64,000 bases of DNA from VXPQ01 sp965223485 (GTDB lineage Bacteria > Bacteroidota > Rhodothermia > Rhodothermales > VXPQ01), in the NCBI GenBank assembly GCA_965223485.1, contig OZ244993.1:2232001-2296000 (forward strand), given 5' to 3'. The notes below the pieces were generated by a model. That model was given only the letters and a program-made list of their open reading frames with translations, was not told where the DNA came from and made no database searches. Positions 44,022 through 54,373 of this stretch are shown piece after piece (position 1 is the first letter of the stretch; each line of letters begins with the position of its first letter). Made by a program: the position numbers and the translations under genes.

Positions 44022-45998
44022 ATGCGCCCCGGCATGTATTTTTCGGACGACACAATCGCTGAAGTACGTGCGGCGTCGGATATCGTCGATGTCGTGAGCG
44101 GCTATGTGCGCCTGAAGAAGAAAGGCTCCAATTTTTTCGGGCTATGTCCTTTTCACCAGGAAAAAACGCCGTCATTCAGCGTGAATCCCGAACTGGGGAT
44201 TTTTAAATGTTTTGGTTGCGGCGCAGGAGGCGACGTGTTCCGGTTCGTGAGAGAAGTGGAAGGGATGTCGTTTCCGGAGGCGGTGCGTACCCTCGCGGAA
44301 AAAGAGGGTATCGAGTTGCCGGAGGAGGGGGCGACGTCCCGCGAGCGGGCCGACGCCATGGAAGCCGTCTACGGCGCCCTGCGTTTTGCCGCCCGGTTCT
44401 TTTATAACCAATTGACCCAGGCCGATTCCGGCCATAAAGCGCTGGCGTATATGCAGCGCCGCGGGTATTCGGAGGCCATGATGAGGGAGTTCGGCGTCGG
44501 GTACGCTCCGGATGGCTGGAATCGATTGCTTAAGGAGGCGGAGGCGAAACATATATCCGTCGAAACGCTGGAGCAGGCCGGGCTCGTCATCCCCCGGACA
44601 AGCGGCGAGGGGTATTACGATCGCTACCGGGACCGGATAATGTTTCCCATCTTTTCGCACATGGGCAAAGTGCTTGGGTTCGGGGGCAGGGTGCTTGACG
44701 ATTCTACCGGCGAGCAGGAAAACACCCAGCCGAAATACATCAATTCCCCGGAAACGCTTGTATATGACAAGCGACGGGTATTATACGGGCTCCGTCAAGC
44801 CCGGCAAGTCATCCGCGAGCAGGAAGAAGTGGTGCTCGTCGAGGGGTATACGGATGTTATCTCGTTGCACCAGGTCGGCGTTCGAAATACCGTTGCGTCT
44901 TGCGGTACGTCGCTGACCCGCGAGCAGGTACAGTTGCTGCACCGCTATGCACAGCGTATCGTGCTTGTGTTCGATGCGGACGGGGCGGGTGAAAAAGCGG
45001 CGAGACGCGCTATCGACATGGTGCTTACAATGGTGCATACAGGGCTTACAGGGGGAATGAGCGTCGACGTGGTGGAACTTCCTGCGGGCGAGGATCCCGA
45101 TTCCATTGCGCAGCGGGAAGGAGCGTCTCTAAACGATTACCTGGTAAAGCGCCGGGTTGACTTTGTGCGCTGGTTGCATGGCGCCGGGCGGCTCGACACC
45201 CCCGAAGGGCAGGCAGCCGGCATGCGCGCCGTACTCCAGGCCATTGCGTGTATCCCCGATGTACTGACGCAAGAGGTCTGGCTGCGCCAGGCAAGCGAGG
45301 TGCTTCGCGTACCCGAGAGCAGGCTCTACAATATGCTGGAACGCATGGTGACTTCCCGCCAACGTGAGGAATCCCGACGGTCTGCTCGTACGGGGCGTTC
45401 GGCGCCGGGTGCAGGAAGACAGCCGACAGGTAGATCCGTCAGTCGGAGCGGCGATGCATTTGCCAGAAAACCGCGCAGGCAAGCGCACGCAACAGGAACG
45501 TCTTCTTTTTCAACGCTTGCCACCGAAAAGATACTGATCCGCCTGATGTTCGAGCAGGGCCTGCCGATGGTTACCTACATTCTGGGAAACACGAGCCTGG
45601 GCGAATTTTCTCCCGGGGCGCCGCGCCGTACGGTGGAAGGTTTTGCCGAGCAACACCGGGCGGGCTCCATGAACCGGCAGGCATTTCTTGACGGCGCCTA
45701 TGGTGCGGAGGTACAGCAGCTCGTTGCGGAGGTAGCCGTGCGCAAGGAAGAACCGTCGGAGAACTGGGAGCAAAAAAAGGGCGTTGTCGTACCCCGTTTG
45801 GACGAAAACCCTGAAGAGGCAGCTCTTCAGGCGATGAAACGCCTTAAGATTGTCCGCGTGGATGAAGCCATAGCGCGCAGGGCCGAGGAACAATCCCGGG
45901 CTGAAGCAAGTGGCGATGACATTCGTACGTATCAGCAGGATATTATCCAGTTACAAGCTTTGCGGAGTCGTTTAGAGAAAGGGGAAATCATAGGTTGA
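44022..45998 (+). CDS. dnaG: DNA primase
   Basis: DnaG lays RNA primers on the lagging strand. The ATG at 44022 gives 658 residues (MRPGMYFSDDTIAEVRAASDIVDVVSGYV); 44034 is also possible, while 43968 adds an unlikely leader. The CHC2 zinc finger is C42-x2-H45-x17-C63-x2-C66, the RNA-polymerase core has GYAPDGW and FPIFSHMGKVLGFGGRVLDD, and the TOPRIM domain has VVLVEGYTDVISLHQ and VLVFDADGAGEKAARRAID. The C-terminal helicase-binding region follows a low-complexity Arg/Ser linker near residue 455. ppk1 starts 6 bp after the stop. Confidence 0.95.
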   Translation: MRPGMYFSDDTIAEVRAASDIVDVVSGYVRLKKKGSNFFGLCPFHQEKTPSFSVNPELGIFKCFGCGAGGDVFRFVREVEGMSFPEAVRTLAEKEGIELPEEGATSRERADAMEAVYGALRFAARFFYNQLTQADSGHKALAYMQRRGYSEAMMREFGVGYAPDGWNRLLKEAEAKHISVETLEQAGLVIPRTSGEGYYDRYRDRIMFPIFSHMGKVLGFGGRVLDDSTGEQENTQPKYINSPETLVYDKRRVLYGLRQARQVIREQEEVVLVEGYTDVISLHQVGVRNTVASCGTSLTREQVQLLHRYAQRIVLVFDADGAGEKAARRAIDMVLTMVHTGLTGGMSVDVVELPAGEDPDSIAQREGASLNDYLVKRRVDFVRWLHGAGRLDTPEGQAAGMRAVLQAIACIPDVLTQEVWLRQASEVLRVPESRLYNMLERMVTSRQREESRRSARTGRSAPGAGRQPTGRSVSRSGDAFARKPRRQAHATGTSSFSTLATEKILIRLMFEQGLPMVTYILGNTSLGEFSPGAPRRTVEGFAEQHRAGSMNRQAFLDGAYGAEVQQLVAEVAVRKEEPSENWEQKKGVVVPRLDENPEEAALQAMKRLKIVRVDEAIARRAEEQSRAEASGDDIRTYQQDIIQLQALRSRLEKGEIIG

Positions 45999-46004
45999 AG
46001 CAAC

Positions 46005-48188
46005 ATGAGTAGCCATACTCCGGTTATTGCGGATAGTATATCTTCCGGCGATGGGGCGGCGCCGGTGTTTCCTGTGTCGCACGCCACATCTCCTCGTCCG
46101 GCGCCGAAGGGCCGGGTGGAAAAACACCCGCATCTGTTCTTCAACAGGGAGTTGAGTTGGCTCGATTTCAACTGGCGGGTGTTGTATCAGGCCATCGATG
46201 AGCGTATCCCGCTCATGGAGCGTGTACATTTTCTTTCCATTGTTTCGAGCAATCTCGACGAATTTTTTCGCAAGCGCGTGGGCGGCCTCAAACGGCAGGA
46301 AGCCGCCGGGGTGCATGCCTTGTCTCCGGACGGGCGGACGGCCCGCGAGCAGTTGCAACTTATCCGGAAGGCGGTGTTGCCCATGTACGCAACCATGACT
46401 TCTCTATGGGAGAAGTCGTTGCGTCCGCAGTTGGCCGAGTGTGCGAACATTCGCATTCTGTCCTACGACGATCTCTCGCAGCAGCAGAAGGAGCGATTGT
46501 ACCGGTACTTTGAGGCCAATATTTTTCCTATCCTGACGCCTCTTGCTGTAGATCCCGGACATCCGTTTCCGTTCATCTCCAATCTGAGCCTTTCGCTGGC
46601 CATTCTGTTACGCCACCCCAAGCGCGGCACCGAACACTTTGCCCGCGTCAAAGCGCCGACCAGTCAGGGGCGATGGGTGCCGCTGGAAGAGCCTAATCAC
46701 TACGTGCCGCTGGAACAGGTTATCCAGCACAACCTGCATGAATTGCTTCGCGGCATGGAAGTCGAACATGCGCACGCCTTTCAGATCACGCGCAATGCCG
46801 ACATCGGTCGGGACGAGGAAGAAGCGGACGATCTGATCGAGATGATGTCCGATGAATTACGTGAACGCCGATTCGCTCCCGTTGTCCGGCTCGAAGTCGA
46901 GCAGGACATGCCCCCTCGTGTCCGGGAATTGCTCATGCGCGAATTGAGTCTTTCGGCCGACGATGTGTACGTGAGTACTGGTCTGATCGATCATTCGGAT
47001 TGTGCATTTTTCTACCATCTGAATGGGATCGGCTTCAAGTACAAGCCATTTCGTTCCGTGATACCAGCGCGGTTACAGTTCGAGGGCGAATCCGAGGACA
47101 GCCCCGACATTTTTTCGGTCATCCGTAACGGAGACGTCTTTGTGCATCATCCCTACGAATCGTTTCGGAGTAGCGTGCAACGATTCATCGAGGAGGCCGC
47201 AGAAGACCCTCGCGTGCTGGCCATCAAGCAGACGTTGTACCGCACCTCCGAAAAATCTCCGATTATCGACGCCCTGATTCACGCTGCCGAGCGGGGTAAG
47301 CAAGTGGCCGTGTTGGTTGAGGTCAAGGCAAGGTTTGACGAAGAAAACAATATTGAATGGGGGCGGCGGCTCGAAAATGCGGGAGTACATGTGACCTATG
47401 GTCTTGTGGGTCTCAAGACGCACGCCAAGGTGACACTGGTGATTCGGGAGGAAGATGGTGGCCTGCGTGCTTACTGTCACATCGGCACGGGTAATTACAA
47501 CCCGGCTACGGCCCGTTTTTACACGGATGTAGGGCTACTCACCTGCCGGGCGGATATCGGTTACGATATAATTAACCTGTTCCATTTCCTGACCGGATAC
47601 GCTCCGGAGCAGCATTACAAAAAACTGTTGGTGGCGCCACGGGACATGCGCGATACGTTCGCCACGCTCGTGAAACAGGAGGTGGCGCATCACAAGGCGC
47701 ACGGCAATGGCCACATCATTGCCAAGATGAATGCGCTCGACGATACGGGGATCATTCGCAAGCTATACCGAGCATCCCAGGCGGGCGTGAAGGTTGATCT
47801 CATTGTGCGGGGCCACAACCGTTTGCGCCCCGGCTTGCCGGGCTATAGCGAAAACATCCGGGTGTGCAGCGTTGTGGGCCGGTTTCTTGAACACAGCCGC
47901 ATCTTCTGTTTCCATAACGCAGGAAACCCGCTTGTGTATCTGGGCAGTGCCGATTGGCAGCGAAGGAATCTTGAAGACCGTGTGGAGGTCATCATTCCAA
48001 TCGAGGACCCTGCATTGCGGAAGCGGTGCAGGGATATCTTGCAATTGTATTTCGAGGACCGGCGCCTTGCCTGGGACCTTGGCCCTGACGGCCAGTATGT
48101 GCAGCGGCAGCCGACGTCACGGGACGAGGAGGATGGGGTGCAGGAACTGTTGATACGGCAGGCCAGGCAAGCCATACAAGCCCGTTAA
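46005..48188 (+). CDS. ppk1: polyphosphate kinase 1
   Basis: PPK1 reversibly builds long-chain polyphosphate from ATP. The 727-residue protein shows the N-terminal FFNRELSWLDFNWRVL (near residue 45), a variable head domain, and the two phospholipase-D-like catalytic domains with FVHHPYESF, AIKQTLYRTS, GLKTHAKVTLVIR (the likely phosphorylated His), HIGTGNYNPATARFYTDVGLLT and GSADWQRRNLEDRVEV. The first 40 residues are a low-complexity extension. It directly follows dnaG and is convergent with the transglycosylase-like gene (20 bp). Confidence 0.95.
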   Translation: MSSHTPVIADSISSGDGAAPVFPVSHATSPRPAPKGRVEKHPHLFFNRELSWLDFNWRVLYQAIDERIPLMERVHFLSIVSSNLDEFFRKRVGGLKRQEAAGVHALSPDGRTAREQLQLIRKAVLPMYATMTSLWEKSLRPQLAECANIRILSYDDLSQQQKERLYRYFEANIFPILTPLAVDPGHPFPFISNLSLSLAILLRHPKRGTEHFARVKAPTSQGRWVPLEEPNHYVPLEQVIQHNLHELLRGMEVEHAHAFQITRNADIGRDEEEADDLIEMMSDELRERRFAPVVRLEVEQDMPPRVRELLMRELSLSADDVYVSTGLIDHSDCAFFYHLNGIGFKYKPFRSVIPARLQFEGESEDSPDIFSVIRNGDVFVHHPYESFRSSVQRFIEEAAEDPRVLAIKQTLYRTSEKSPIIDALIHAAERGKQVAVLVEVKARFDEENNIEWGRRLENAGVHVTYGLVGLKTHAKVTLVIREEDGGLRAYCHIGTGNYNPATARFYTDVGLLTCRADIGYDIINLFHFLTGYAPEQHYKKLLVAPRDMRDTFATLVKQEVAHHKAHGNGHIIAKMNALDDTGIIRKLYRASQAGVKVDLIVRGHNRLRPGLPGYSENIRVCSVVGRFLEHSRIFCFHNAGNPLVYLGSADWQRRNLEDRVEVIIPIEDPALRKRCRDILQLYFEDRRLAWDLGPDGQYVQRQPTSRDEEDGVQELLIRQARQAIQAR

Positions 48189-48208
48189 TATCCGGCGCCG
48201 CCTGTCCG

Positions 48209-49951
48209 TTACTCCGGATATGCCTCTTCGGATATGGCGGTTTCACGTACCACGGCGGCGAGTCGATCGAACACTTCCGAATGCCACAAGCGGTGGTGTG
48301 TTTTGATGATCTTCAATTGCATGTCTCTGTAGACCGAAGGCTGTTCCCTGGCCAGTGCTTCGAAGCGTTCGGTAAGGGTTGCAAGGCGTTCCCTGTTTTC
48401 GTTCGTGAAGCCGAATCGGGCTGTTTCCTGCACCAGTTCGTCGTACTGCCGATCCCAGACGGCGCCTGGAAACGCATCGGATGGGTCGGGTGCACTGTAG
48501 GACCAGGGTGCTCCGCCATACGTATCCTGTCCGAAGTGGAAGGTTTTTTCCGGATCGATGCCGTCGAAACCTGCAGCAAACAGGGCTTTGATCGAGCCGG
48601 CCGGAAGGAAGAAGCGCACAGGGGTGTTCCCGGAGCGAGAAACGAGTTGTACATCGCCTTCGGGCGGCACGCCCGATTGGTTTTCGGAGCGTTCCGGCAG
48701 TAGAAAGTGCGGGTTATGCTCGCGGAAGCGGTCGTAGGCGTTTGCTTCCTCGAGATCAGCGTCTGGAAGGAGTTGCAGCAGGCGGCTCAGCGTGATGCGT
48801 TCTCCACTGCGAAACTGTACGCGTTCCACCTGCGCAGTGGCGGTTTTATCCACAGGGAGCGATTCTGTGGCGCGCAGCGAACCATAGGCTGATGCAACGT
48901 AGCCTCGCGAGTTATTCCGGAAGCTGCTGGAGGAGAGTTTGTCGAATCCATCGGTGATGGCCCATATGTATGCGTCCATTACGGTGGACTCCCGTGTGTG
49001 GAAATCCCCGCCTTCCTCAAGAAACGTACGGTATAGCATGAAGATGTTGCCAGGGCCTGAATGATAGGCCGATAACCCGGGTATTTCGTGCCCGACGGCG
49101 TTGCGGTACCCTGCAATGGTCGTGAACGCAGTCTCCATGGTCAGGAGGGGGTGCCGTTCTTCGTACACCCGGATGGTATTTCCTGCCGCTGTACCGAGGC
49201 GGTACCGGTAGATGTCGTTCAAACGTAGCAGGAAGGGCATGATCTGGTAGCGGCCCCGTGCGCCTGCCGCAGACACGAGATCATCCCGGTTGAAGGTTTC
49301 CACGGTGCCCGTTTCGGTGACCAGCAGGCTCAAGCCGAGCAGTTTTGCCAGGCGGACTTCGTATTCGATGTAAGCCAGTTCTCGCATACGAGCCTCGACC
49401 ACCTGATTCCTGCGCCCCCATTTTACGGTGACCGCCCTGCGCGGTATGCCCTGGTCCACGTACTTGTCAACGAGCACGCGTGTTTGTCGCCGTCGTTGTT
49501 CGTCAACGAGGTCCCAGTCCCAGGGAGTGTCCAGCGCACGATTTTCCCAATCTTCCCGGTTCAGCTCGTGGATTTCGAGTAATTCGTCGGTCCGGTTATC
49601 CACCACGCGCAACGTGAAGTTGTCGTCTTCCCCCTGACGCTGGGCGTACAGGGCAAGGAAGTCCCGGAAAGCGCGAGCAAGTCGGTTACGGATTAACGTT
49701 TCGTGCTCTTCGGCATCATCCTCCTCAACCAGCGGGTCGCTGAACCAGGAATGAAAAACTATATCCGGGTGGGTGTCGAGTTGTTTGAGGGTAAAGCTGT
49801 TCTCATCCTTTTCCCCCCGCATCTCCATGAAATGCAGGGTGCGCCCCGCCAGCGGGGCCAGTTCGCCCGAAACGAGGAGCAGGAGCAGGATGGTGCAGGT
49901 CGCTCCTATGGAGGCCCGGAGTATACTGGAGCGAAGCGGGTTACGCGGCAT
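48209..49951 (-). CDS. membrane-anchored lytic transglycosylase-like protein
   Basis: The ATG at 49951 gives 580 residues. An N-terminal membrane helix (about 12-30) is followed by a long N-terminal domain, an SLT-like region near residues 230-340 (LLVTETGTVETFNRDDLVSAAGARGRYQIMP; GLSAYHSGPGNIFMLYR) and a C-terminal part with a possible LysM-like segment (FRSGERITLSRLLQLLPD). The AGARGRYQIMP and AYHSGPGN pieces fit the SLT fold that cleaves peptidoglycan; the catalytic Glu may be that in TETG but is not certain. Its start overlaps the amidotransferase stop by 11 bp. Confidence 0.7.
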   Translation of the reverse strand: MPRNPLRSSILRASIGATCTILLLLLVSGELAPLAGRTLHFMEMRGEKDENSFTLKQLDTHPDIVFHSWFSDPLVEEDDAEEHETLIRNRLARAFRDFLALYAQRQGEDDNFTLRVVDNRTDELLEIHELNREDWENRALDTPWDWDLVDEQRRRQTRVLVDKYVDQGIPRRAVTVKWGRRNQVVEARMRELAYIEYEVRLAKLLGLSLLVTETGTVETFNRDDLVSAAGARGRYQIMPFLLRLNDIYRYRLGTAAGNTIRVYEERHPLLTMETAFTTIAGYRNAVGHEIPGLSAYHSGPGNIFMLYRTFLEEGGDFHTRESTVMDAYIWAITDGFDKLSSSSFRNNSRGYVASAYGSLRATESLPVDKTATAQVERVQFRSGERITLSRLLQLLPDADLEEANAYDRFREHNPHFLLPERSENQSGVPPEGDVQLVSRSGNTPVRFFLPAGSIKALFAAGFDGIDPEKTFHFGQDTYGGAPWSYSAPDPSDAFPGAVWDRQYDELVQETARFGFTNENRERLATLTERFEALAREQPSVYRDMQLKIIKTHHRLWHSEVFDRLAAVVRETAISEEAYPE

Positions 49952-50648
49952 GAATCGGATTTTCCCGTTTTTGTTTGGCGAGGTCGGCCTGACCAACAAA
50001 GTGTTTGAAGAGAGGTTGCATGATTTCTCCCATTCTTTCCGCGTGAAATTGTACGCCGAGAATCGTGGCATCCTCGTTTTCGATAGCCTCTACAACACCA
50101 TCGGGGGCGCGGGCCGCTACGCGGAAAAGGGGCGCCACGCTGGCGATAGCCTGAATGTGGCGGGTGTTGACCACGAGACTTCGCACGCCCAGGATGTTGC
50201 GCAGGTGCGAGGCCTCCTCCAGCTCGACAGCATGGGCGCTTGCGCCCCGCTTGTCGCTGTGTACAAGTGCGCCGACCATGTCCCGTTGAACATCAGCGTA
50301 TATGCTGCCCCCGTACAAGGCATTGAGCAGTTGCATCCCGTAACAGATGCCCAGAACGGGGCAGTGCATGCCCAGGCAAGCGCGGAGGAGTGCGGTATCG
50401 GAGCAGGCGCGAACAGGGTCGGGTTCTTCTATGTCGTCCGGCAGGTCCCCGATCAGTCCCTCTGTGATGGCGGGGCCTCCGGTGACGATCAAGCCGTCAA
50501 GCAGGGTGGCGAACGAGTACATGGCTTGCTTCCCGGCCATGGGTGCGATCAAGGGGATTCCCCCCGCGCATTCCACGGCCTGCACGTAGTCACGTCGCAG
50601 GTGCTGCTCGCCGTGCTCGAATGATGTGGTAATACCAATGCGAATCAT
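49941..50648 (-). CDS. class I glutamine amidotransferase-like hydrolase (peptidase C26)
   Basis: Members remove gamma-glutamyl groups, for example from gamma-glutamyl-GABA or folylpolyglutamate. The 235-residue protein shows GLIVTGGPA, the nucleophile Cys 102 in VLGICYGMQLLNALYGG and the His 202/Glu 204 pair in GVQFHAERMG, so the catalytic triad is complete. The exact substrate cannot be read. Its ATG overlaps the dnaE stop (ATGA, 50645-50648), and its stop overlaps the transglycosylase-like start, so the three genes form one tight unit. Confidence 0.85.
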   Translation of the reverse strand: MIRIGITTSFEHGEQHLRRDYVQAVECAGGIPLIAPMAGKQAMYSFATLLDGLIVTGGPAITEGLIGDLPDDIEEPDPVRACSDTALLRACLGMHCPVLGICYGMQLLNALYGGSIYADVQRDMVGALVHSDKRGASAHAVELEEASHLRNILGVRSLVVNTRHIQAIASVAPLFRVAARAPDGVVEAIENEDATILGVQFHAERMGEIMQPLFKHFVGQADLAKQKRENPIHAA

Positions 50649-53600
50649 GTTCTTGCGTGCCTGTTTCGACCTTCCACCGCCACGTTAGAGCTGCCGATAA
50701 GCCGCGCCATGCCATTCATCAGTTCAGGGGTAGGATCGACTACGTATGAGCGGCTGTGTATACGCTGTGTCTTACCGGGAAGATCGTCGGCGTGTATGTC
50801 GAAATACAGCCCGCATTTTCCCCGATTCTGTTCGCATAGTTCTCGCAAGGCGCCGATGGTTTCCTGCCGGATGCGGTCGCTGTCGATGCGCAGCACGATG
50901 GCCTTTACCATCGTGGCGCGCACTTTCCACATGGGCAACACGTCACGGGCAATGATTTTGATCTTCCCCCCACGGAGTTCGGGTTCGCCGGTGACCATCA
51001 CGATTTCATCGGGGTTCAGATAATTCTGCGCTTTGTCATAGACATCGGAAAAGCATATGACTTCGCCCTGCCCGGTAAAGTCCTCGATGGTAGCGAATCC
51101 GAACGGTTTGCCGGACTTGTTCGTGCGCCGTTGCACGCTGGTGACGATGCCGAAGAACGTATGGCGCCGGGCGTCGTGGCGTGCGAAGCCGTTTCGCCCG
51201 GCATGATCGCGCTTGCTGTTGTGCACCAGGTCTTCTTCGCTGATATGGCCCAGGCTTGCGGTCGCGAAAGCTCGTGCTTCCGGTGCGAATTCCTCGAGCG
51301 GATGCCCGGATACATAAAATCCCAGCAATTCTCGTTCTTCCTTCAGAATTCTGAAGCGTTTCCATCGCTCTGCGGCGGGAAGGAGCGGCGTCTGGGTTTC
51401 GTTTCCGGTGTCCGTTCCGAACAGGTTACTTTGTCCGGCTGCGCGGTCTCCATGCACCTGTTTCGCATACCGGACGGCAAGGTCGATAGCTTCGAACAGT
51501 TGGGCGCGATGTCCTTCGAGCTCGTTGAGGGCGCCGGCCCGCACGAGGCTCTCCAGCGCCTTTTTGTTCACGATATGCGGGTCCAGTTCCCGCACCATCC
51601 CGAAGAAACCCCGGAAAGGGCCGTGTTCCTCGCGCATCTCCACGATATGGTCGATGGCGGCGGAACCCACGCCCTTGATGGCCCCGAGTCCAAAGCAAAT
51701 ACTGCCCCCGGACACCGTAAAATGTTTGCGGCTGCGGTGGATGGACGGGGGCAGGATATCCAGGCCCATGTGCTTGGCTTCCTGCAGCATGCTCGACAGC
51801 CTTTTCGTGTCGTTCTGCTCGTTCGTCATGGTGGCGGCCATGAAGGCGTCGGGGTAATGCGCCTTGATCCAGGCGGCCTGGTAGGCCAGGACGGAATAAG
51901 CTGCGCTGTGGCTTTTGTTGAAGCCATAGCCTGCAAATTTCGCCATCATGTCGAACACCTCGTGGGCGGCTCCTTCCGAAACGTCCCGTGCTACCGCGCC
52001 CTCAACGAAGATGCTGCGCTGCTTGTCCATCTCCGCCCGCTTCTTTTTGCCCATGGCGCGCCGCAGGAGGTCGGCGCCGCCGAGCGAATACCCACCCATT
52101 ACCTGTGCCATCTGCATTACCTGTTCCTGATATACGGGCAGGCCGTAGGTGGGCTTCAGGACGGGTTCGAGCATCGGGTGCGGATACTCGACGGTTTCCT
52201 TACCATGTTTACGTGCGATGAAGCTCGGGATGAGATCCATCGGGCCCGGCCGGTAGAGCGCGTTCATGGCAATGATGTCTTCCAGCCGGGTTGGCTTCAA
52301 GTTGCGCAGCCATTCTCTCATGCCGGAGGATTCAAACTGGAAAATAGCGGCGGTGTCGCCTCGCTGGAACAGTTCGAAGGTTTCCTGATCCTCCGGTGGA
52401 ATATCCTCCAGCCGGATGCTTTCGCCGTACTCATCTTCGATGATTTGCAGCGCGTCGTTCAGGATGGTGAGCGTTTTGAGGCCAAGGATGTCCATTTTCA
52501 GGAGTCCGAAATGCTCGACCTTGCTACCGTCGTACTGCGTCGTGACGATTTCTTCCTTTTGACTATTGCGGGATACCGCTACAGGCACGTACTCGCTCAC
52601 ATCCCCGGGTGCAATGATGACGCCGGCGGCATGTACGCCCGTATGGCGGGGCGAACCTTCCAGCACCTCTGCATAGTGCATCAGGTTGCGGATTTTCGCA
52701 TCCTCGTGTTGTTTGAGCGCACGGAAGTCCGGGGCCTCTTTACAGGCTTTTTCGAGCGTCATGCCTACCGCTTCCGGGATCATCTTTGCAATCCGGTCGG
52801 CCTCGTTCAGGGGAATATCGAGGACGCGGGCGACATCCCGGATTACCGAGCGCGCTCCCATGTGGCCAAACGTGACGATCTGGCACACATTTTCGCGGCC
52901 GTATTGCTCCACGATGTAATCGATCACCCGCGATCGGCCCCGGTCGTCAAAATCGATGTCGATATCCGGCATCGAGATGCGTTCCGGATTCAGAAAACGC
53001 TCGAAGATGAGGTCGTACTTGAAGGGGTCGATATTCGTAATGCCAAGGCAATACGCCACGGCGCTTCCCGCTGCCGATCCCCGGCCCGGGCCTACGTGCA
53101 CCCCGAGTTTTCGGGCGGTAGTAGTAATATCCTGCACGATAAGGAAGTAGCCCGCAAATCCCATGTCCCGGATGATTCCGAGTTCATGATTGAGCCGCTC
53201 GGCAATATCCTGACGGATTTCCGGATACCGCTCCCTGGCCTGCTGCATGACCATGCTTTGCAGGCAGGCGTCCATGTCGCCGTCGAATTCGGCGGGGATG
53301 GGATAGTGCGGCATGAGCATCTCGATTTTCGGCAGCTCTACCGTGCACTTATCCACGATCTCGCGCGTGGTATCGAGCGCTGCATCGCGCGTGACCGGGT
53401 CGAGATCTTTGAGCGCAGCGCGCATTTCCCCGGCGGACTTGAAGAAGAACTGGTCGTTGTCGAAGCGCAGCCGGTCCGGGTCGAGGAAATCTTTTCTCGT
53501 CTGGAGACACAGGAGTACATCCTGCGCTTCGGCGTCTTCCTGCCCGATATAGTGCACGTCGTTTGTGGCGACGGCGGGTACGCCGTATTCCTTTGCCCAG

Positions 53601-54163
53601 CGCAACAGGACGGCATTGCAGCGTTTTTGCTTTTCGAGACCGTGATCCTGGATCTCGATGTAATAATCCTCCCCGAAGATGTCGAACCATTCCTCGAAAA
53701 CGGCCCGCGCTTTTTCTTCACCGTGTGCGAGGATCGCGTGCGGGACTTCTCCCTGAATGCAGCATGTCGTAGCAATGAGTCCCTCGCTGTACGTGCGCAG
53801 CGTTTCCTTGTCGATACGCGGCTTGTAATAATGACCGTGCGTAAAGGAGAGGGAGGAGAGTTTGGTCAGATTCCGGTAGCCCTGCTCGTTTTTCGCAAGG
53901 AGCACCTGATGGTAGCGTGTTCTGTCGGTCCGGTCCTGCATACCGGAGGGCGTAAGGTAGAACTCGCATCCGATGATGGGCTTTACGCCGGCTTCCTGGA
54001 CTTTTTCGTAAAATTCCGGCACCCCGTAGAGATTGCCGTGATCGGTAATGGCCACGCCCGCCATCCCCAGTTCCTTCGCTTTTTTAGCGAGGAGTTCGAT
54101 ATTGGCGGCCCCGTCGAGTAACGAGAACCTGGTATGGCAATGCAGGTGGTTGAAATCGCACAT
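50645..54163 (-). CDS. dnaE: DNA polymerase III subunit alpha
   Basis: DnaE is the replicative polymerase. The ATG at 54163 gives 1172 residues beginning MCDFNHLHCHTRFSLLDGAANI, the standard PHP-domain start; the open frame to 54319 adds 52 unmatched residues. The PHP domain spans about 1-280, the palm carries PDIDIDFDDRGRSRVIDYI with the catalytic Asp pair, followed by YQEQVMQMAQVMGGYSLGGADLLRRAMGKKK, a helix-hairpin-helix region with FGLGAIKGVG, and a C-terminal OB fold (FFGIVTSVQRRTNKSGKPFGFATIED). No 3'-5' exonuclease is fused, as expected for DnaE rather than PolC. Confidence 0.95.
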   Translation of the reverse strand: MCDFNHLHCHTRFSLLDGAANIELLAKKAKELGMAGVAITDHGNLYGVPEFYEKVQEAGVKPIIGCEFYLTPSGMQDRTDRTRYHQVLLAKNEQGYRNLTKLSSLSFTHGHYYKPRIDKETLRTYSEGLIATTCCIQGEVPHAILAHGEEKARAVFEEWFDIFGEDYYIEIQDHGLEKQKRCNAVLLRWAKEYGVPAVATNDVHYIGQEDAEAQDVLLCLQTRKDFLDPDRLRFDNDQFFFKSAGEMRAALKDLDPVTRDAALDTTREIVDKCTVELPKIEMLMPHYPIPAEFDGDMDACLQSMVMQQARERYPEIRQDIAERLNHELGIIRDMGFAGYFLIVQDITTTARKLGVHVGPGRGSAAGSAVAYCLGITNIDPFKYDLIFERFLNPERISMPDIDIDFDDRGRSRVIDYIVEQYGRENVCQIVTFGHMGARSVIRDVARVLDIPLNEADRIAKMIPEAVGMTLEKACKEAPDFRALKQHEDAKIRNLMHYAEVLEGSPRHTGVHAAGVIIAPGDVSEYVPVAVSRNSQKEEIVTTQYDGSKVEHFGLLKMDILGLKTLTILNDALQIIEDEYGESIRLEDIPPEDQETFELFQRGDTAAIFQFESSGMREWLRNLKPTRLEDIIAMNALYRPGPMDLIPSFIARKHGKETVEYPHPMLEPVLKPTYGLPVYQEQVMQMAQVMGGYSLGGADLLRRAMGKKKRAEMDKQRSIFVEGAVARDVSEGAAHEVFDMMAKFAGYGFNKSHSAAYSVLAYQAAWIKAHYPDAFMAATMTNEQNDTKRLSSMLQEAKHMGLDILPPSIHRSRKHFTVSGGSICFGLGAIKGVGSAAIDHIVEMREEHGPFRGFFGMVRELDPHIVNKKALESLVRAGALNELEGHRAQLFEAIDLAVRYAKQVHGDRAAGQSNLFGTDTGNETQTPLLPAAERWKRFRILKEERELLGFYVSGHPLEEFAPEARAFATASLGHISEEDLVHNSKRDHAGRNGFARHDARRHTFFGIVTSVQRRTNKSGKPFGFATIEDFTGQGEVICFSDVYDKAQNYLNPDEIVMVTGEPELRGGKIKIIARDVLPMWKVRATMVKAIVLRIDSDRIRQETIGALRELCEQNRGKCGLYFDIHADDLPGKTQRIHSRSYVVDPTPELMNGMARLIGSSNVAVEGRNRHART

Positions 54164-54373
54164 GGGATGTTTGCTGGGCCTTGACCCCGATTTGAAAGAA
54201 CGCATCGGGAACGTCGTCTTCAAGCCATGTGGATAAATACGCGGGATATCCCCGGGGTTTCCGTGCGGGCGGGCAAGCGGGCATGCCGTAGTTGGACCTT
54301 TGCAGGTCTCTCTTGACACCCGGAGGCGGTACGATTACTTTTCTCATGATTTGCGTCCCCATGAGGTGTCGAT

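Noticed and set aside
48188..48221. Inverted repeat ATATCCGG/CCGGATAT between the convergent ppk1 and transglycosylase-like genes
   Set aside because: Considered as a two-way terminator, but the loop is 18 bases, one arm is inside coding sequence, and no T tract follows on either side.
51131..54121. A 996-codon plus-strand frame opposite dnaE
   Set aside because: It is a mirror frame of dnaE; the minus strand encodes all PHP and polymerase motifs.
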